A DNA stretch of 6,171 nt from HGW-17 sp938004375. GTDB taxonomy: Bacteria > Myxococcota_A > Polyangia > HGW-17. The position numbers were made by a program, and so were the translations under genes. This document shows, piece after piece, positions 5,873-6,171 of the stretch. The stretch spans positions 1 to 6,171 of the forward strand of contig DAIRVS010000202.1 of the NCBI GenBank assembly GCA_036802685.1, written 5' to 3'. The first letter of the stretch is position 1; each line of letters begins with the position of its first letter. The notes beneath the pieces are model-generated. The model saw nothing but the letters and a program-made list of their open reading frames with translations. It did not search any database and had not been told where the DNA came from.

Positions 5873-6171
5873 ATGGATATTCTCATCAACGGCAAGAAAG
5901 TGAAGACCCGCAAAGGCGAGCACGTGCTCGAGGTCGCCCGGCGGGAGGGCTTCGACATCCCCTCGCTGTGCCACCACGCCGCGCTGCCGCCCGACGGCGC
6001 CTGTCGCCTCTGCCTCGTCGAGGTCGAAGGCCCCGAGGGGAAGAACAAGGTGACCACGGCCTGCACCCTCGAGGTCTCCCAGGGTCTCTCCGTGCGCCTG
6101 GACACCCCCGAGGTCGCGGCCAACCGCAAGGTCGTGCTCGAGATGCTGCTCTCGCGCGTGTCCGACTCCCC
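5873..6171 (+). CDS. Plant-type [2Fe-2S] ferredoxin-domain subunit (NuoG/HoxU-like N-terminus), partial
   Basis: Ninety-nine complete codons are visible, and the frame is still open at the window edge, so the C-terminus is missing. The N-terminus (MDILINGKKVKTRKGEHVLE) and Cys33, Cys44, Cys47 and Cys64 (LCHH...GACRLC...TAC) form the plant-type [2Fe-2S] domain. This domain starts NuoG, HoxU, HndD/HydA and NAD-linked formate dehydrogenase subunits. The helix after it reads NRKVVLEMLLSRVSDS, then a partial codon CC, which must be Pro. In NuoG, HydA and FdhA the matching place normally starts the HPxxCxxC His-Cys3 cluster motif. Here the His position appears to be Val, which argues for a shorter accessory iron-sulfur protein, but the missing part decides this. 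It follows the NuoF-like gene by 5 nt and probably completes an E-F-G diaphorase trio. Hydrogenase, formate dehydrogenase or simple adaptor all remain possible. Confidence 0.85.
   Translation, partial: MDILINGKKVKTRKGEHVLEVARREGFDIPSLCHHAALPPDGACRLCLVEVEGPEGKNKVTTACTLEVSQGLSVRLDTPEVAANRKVVLEMLLSRVSDS

Noticed and set aside
896..6142. Recurrent GTGCTCGAG words through the window as a possible dispersed motif
   Set aside because: Those checked lie in frame inside genes and encode Val-Leu-Glu with favoured codons, which codon bias explains without a regulatory or repeat element.
3484..6171. Part of a respiratory complex I (nuo) operon
   Set aside because: The flanking genes are OFOR subunits, the NuoF-like protein has extra N- and C-terminal Fe-S domains, and no membrane-subunit genes are present in the window.

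Overview
The window is a tightly packed, single-strand (+) block of seven genes from a GC-rich bacterium with a strongly G/C-biased third codon position. It encodes a multi-subunit 2-oxoacid oxidoreductase followed by a diaphorase module of the complex I / bifurcating-hydrogenase type. The oxygen-sensitive 2-oxoacid:ferredoxin oxidoreductase (OFOR) chemistry and the many iron-sulfur subunits point to an anaerobe or facultative anaerobe. A Desulfobacterota/Myxococcota-like or similar GC-rich anaerobic lineage would fit, but nothing here proves the taxon.

Layout: (1) 16-777, a soluble P-loop NTPase resembling the CobQ/MinD (SIMIBI) class. (2) 778-824, a 47-nt gap holding a small GC-rich hairpin with a C(UUCG)G loop, then a strong ribosome binding site. 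(3) 825-3484, four OFOR subunits in the order delta (2[4Fe-4S] ferredoxin), alpha (VorB type), beta (TPP-binding, one predicted [4Fe-4S]) and gamma. (4) 3484-5867, a NuoE-like [2Fe-2S] subunit and a NuoF-like flavoprotein with an extra N-terminal thioredoxin-fold [2Fe-2S] domain and a C-terminal 2[4Fe-4S] domain. (5) 5873-end, the first 99 complete codons of a protein with a plant-type [2Fe-2S] domain (NuoG/HoxU/HndD-like N-terminus), cut by the window edge.

From 825 on, genes are separated by 12 nt or less or overlap by 1-4 nt (ATGA at 2153 and 3960, TGATG at 3482), so co-transcription and translational coupling are very likely. Taken together, the operon suggests an enzyme that oxidises a 2-oxoacid with CoA to acyl-CoA and CO2 and passes the electrons through ferredoxin-like domains to FMN and NAD(P)+, or that runs in reverse. 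This physical linkage, possibly with electron bifurcation or confurcation, is the most interesting hypothesis here. The substrate (branched-chain 2-oxoacid versus 2-oxoglutarate or another) cannot be settled from sequence alone. No RNA genes, insertion sequences, CRISPR arrays, long repeats or classical terminators were seen.
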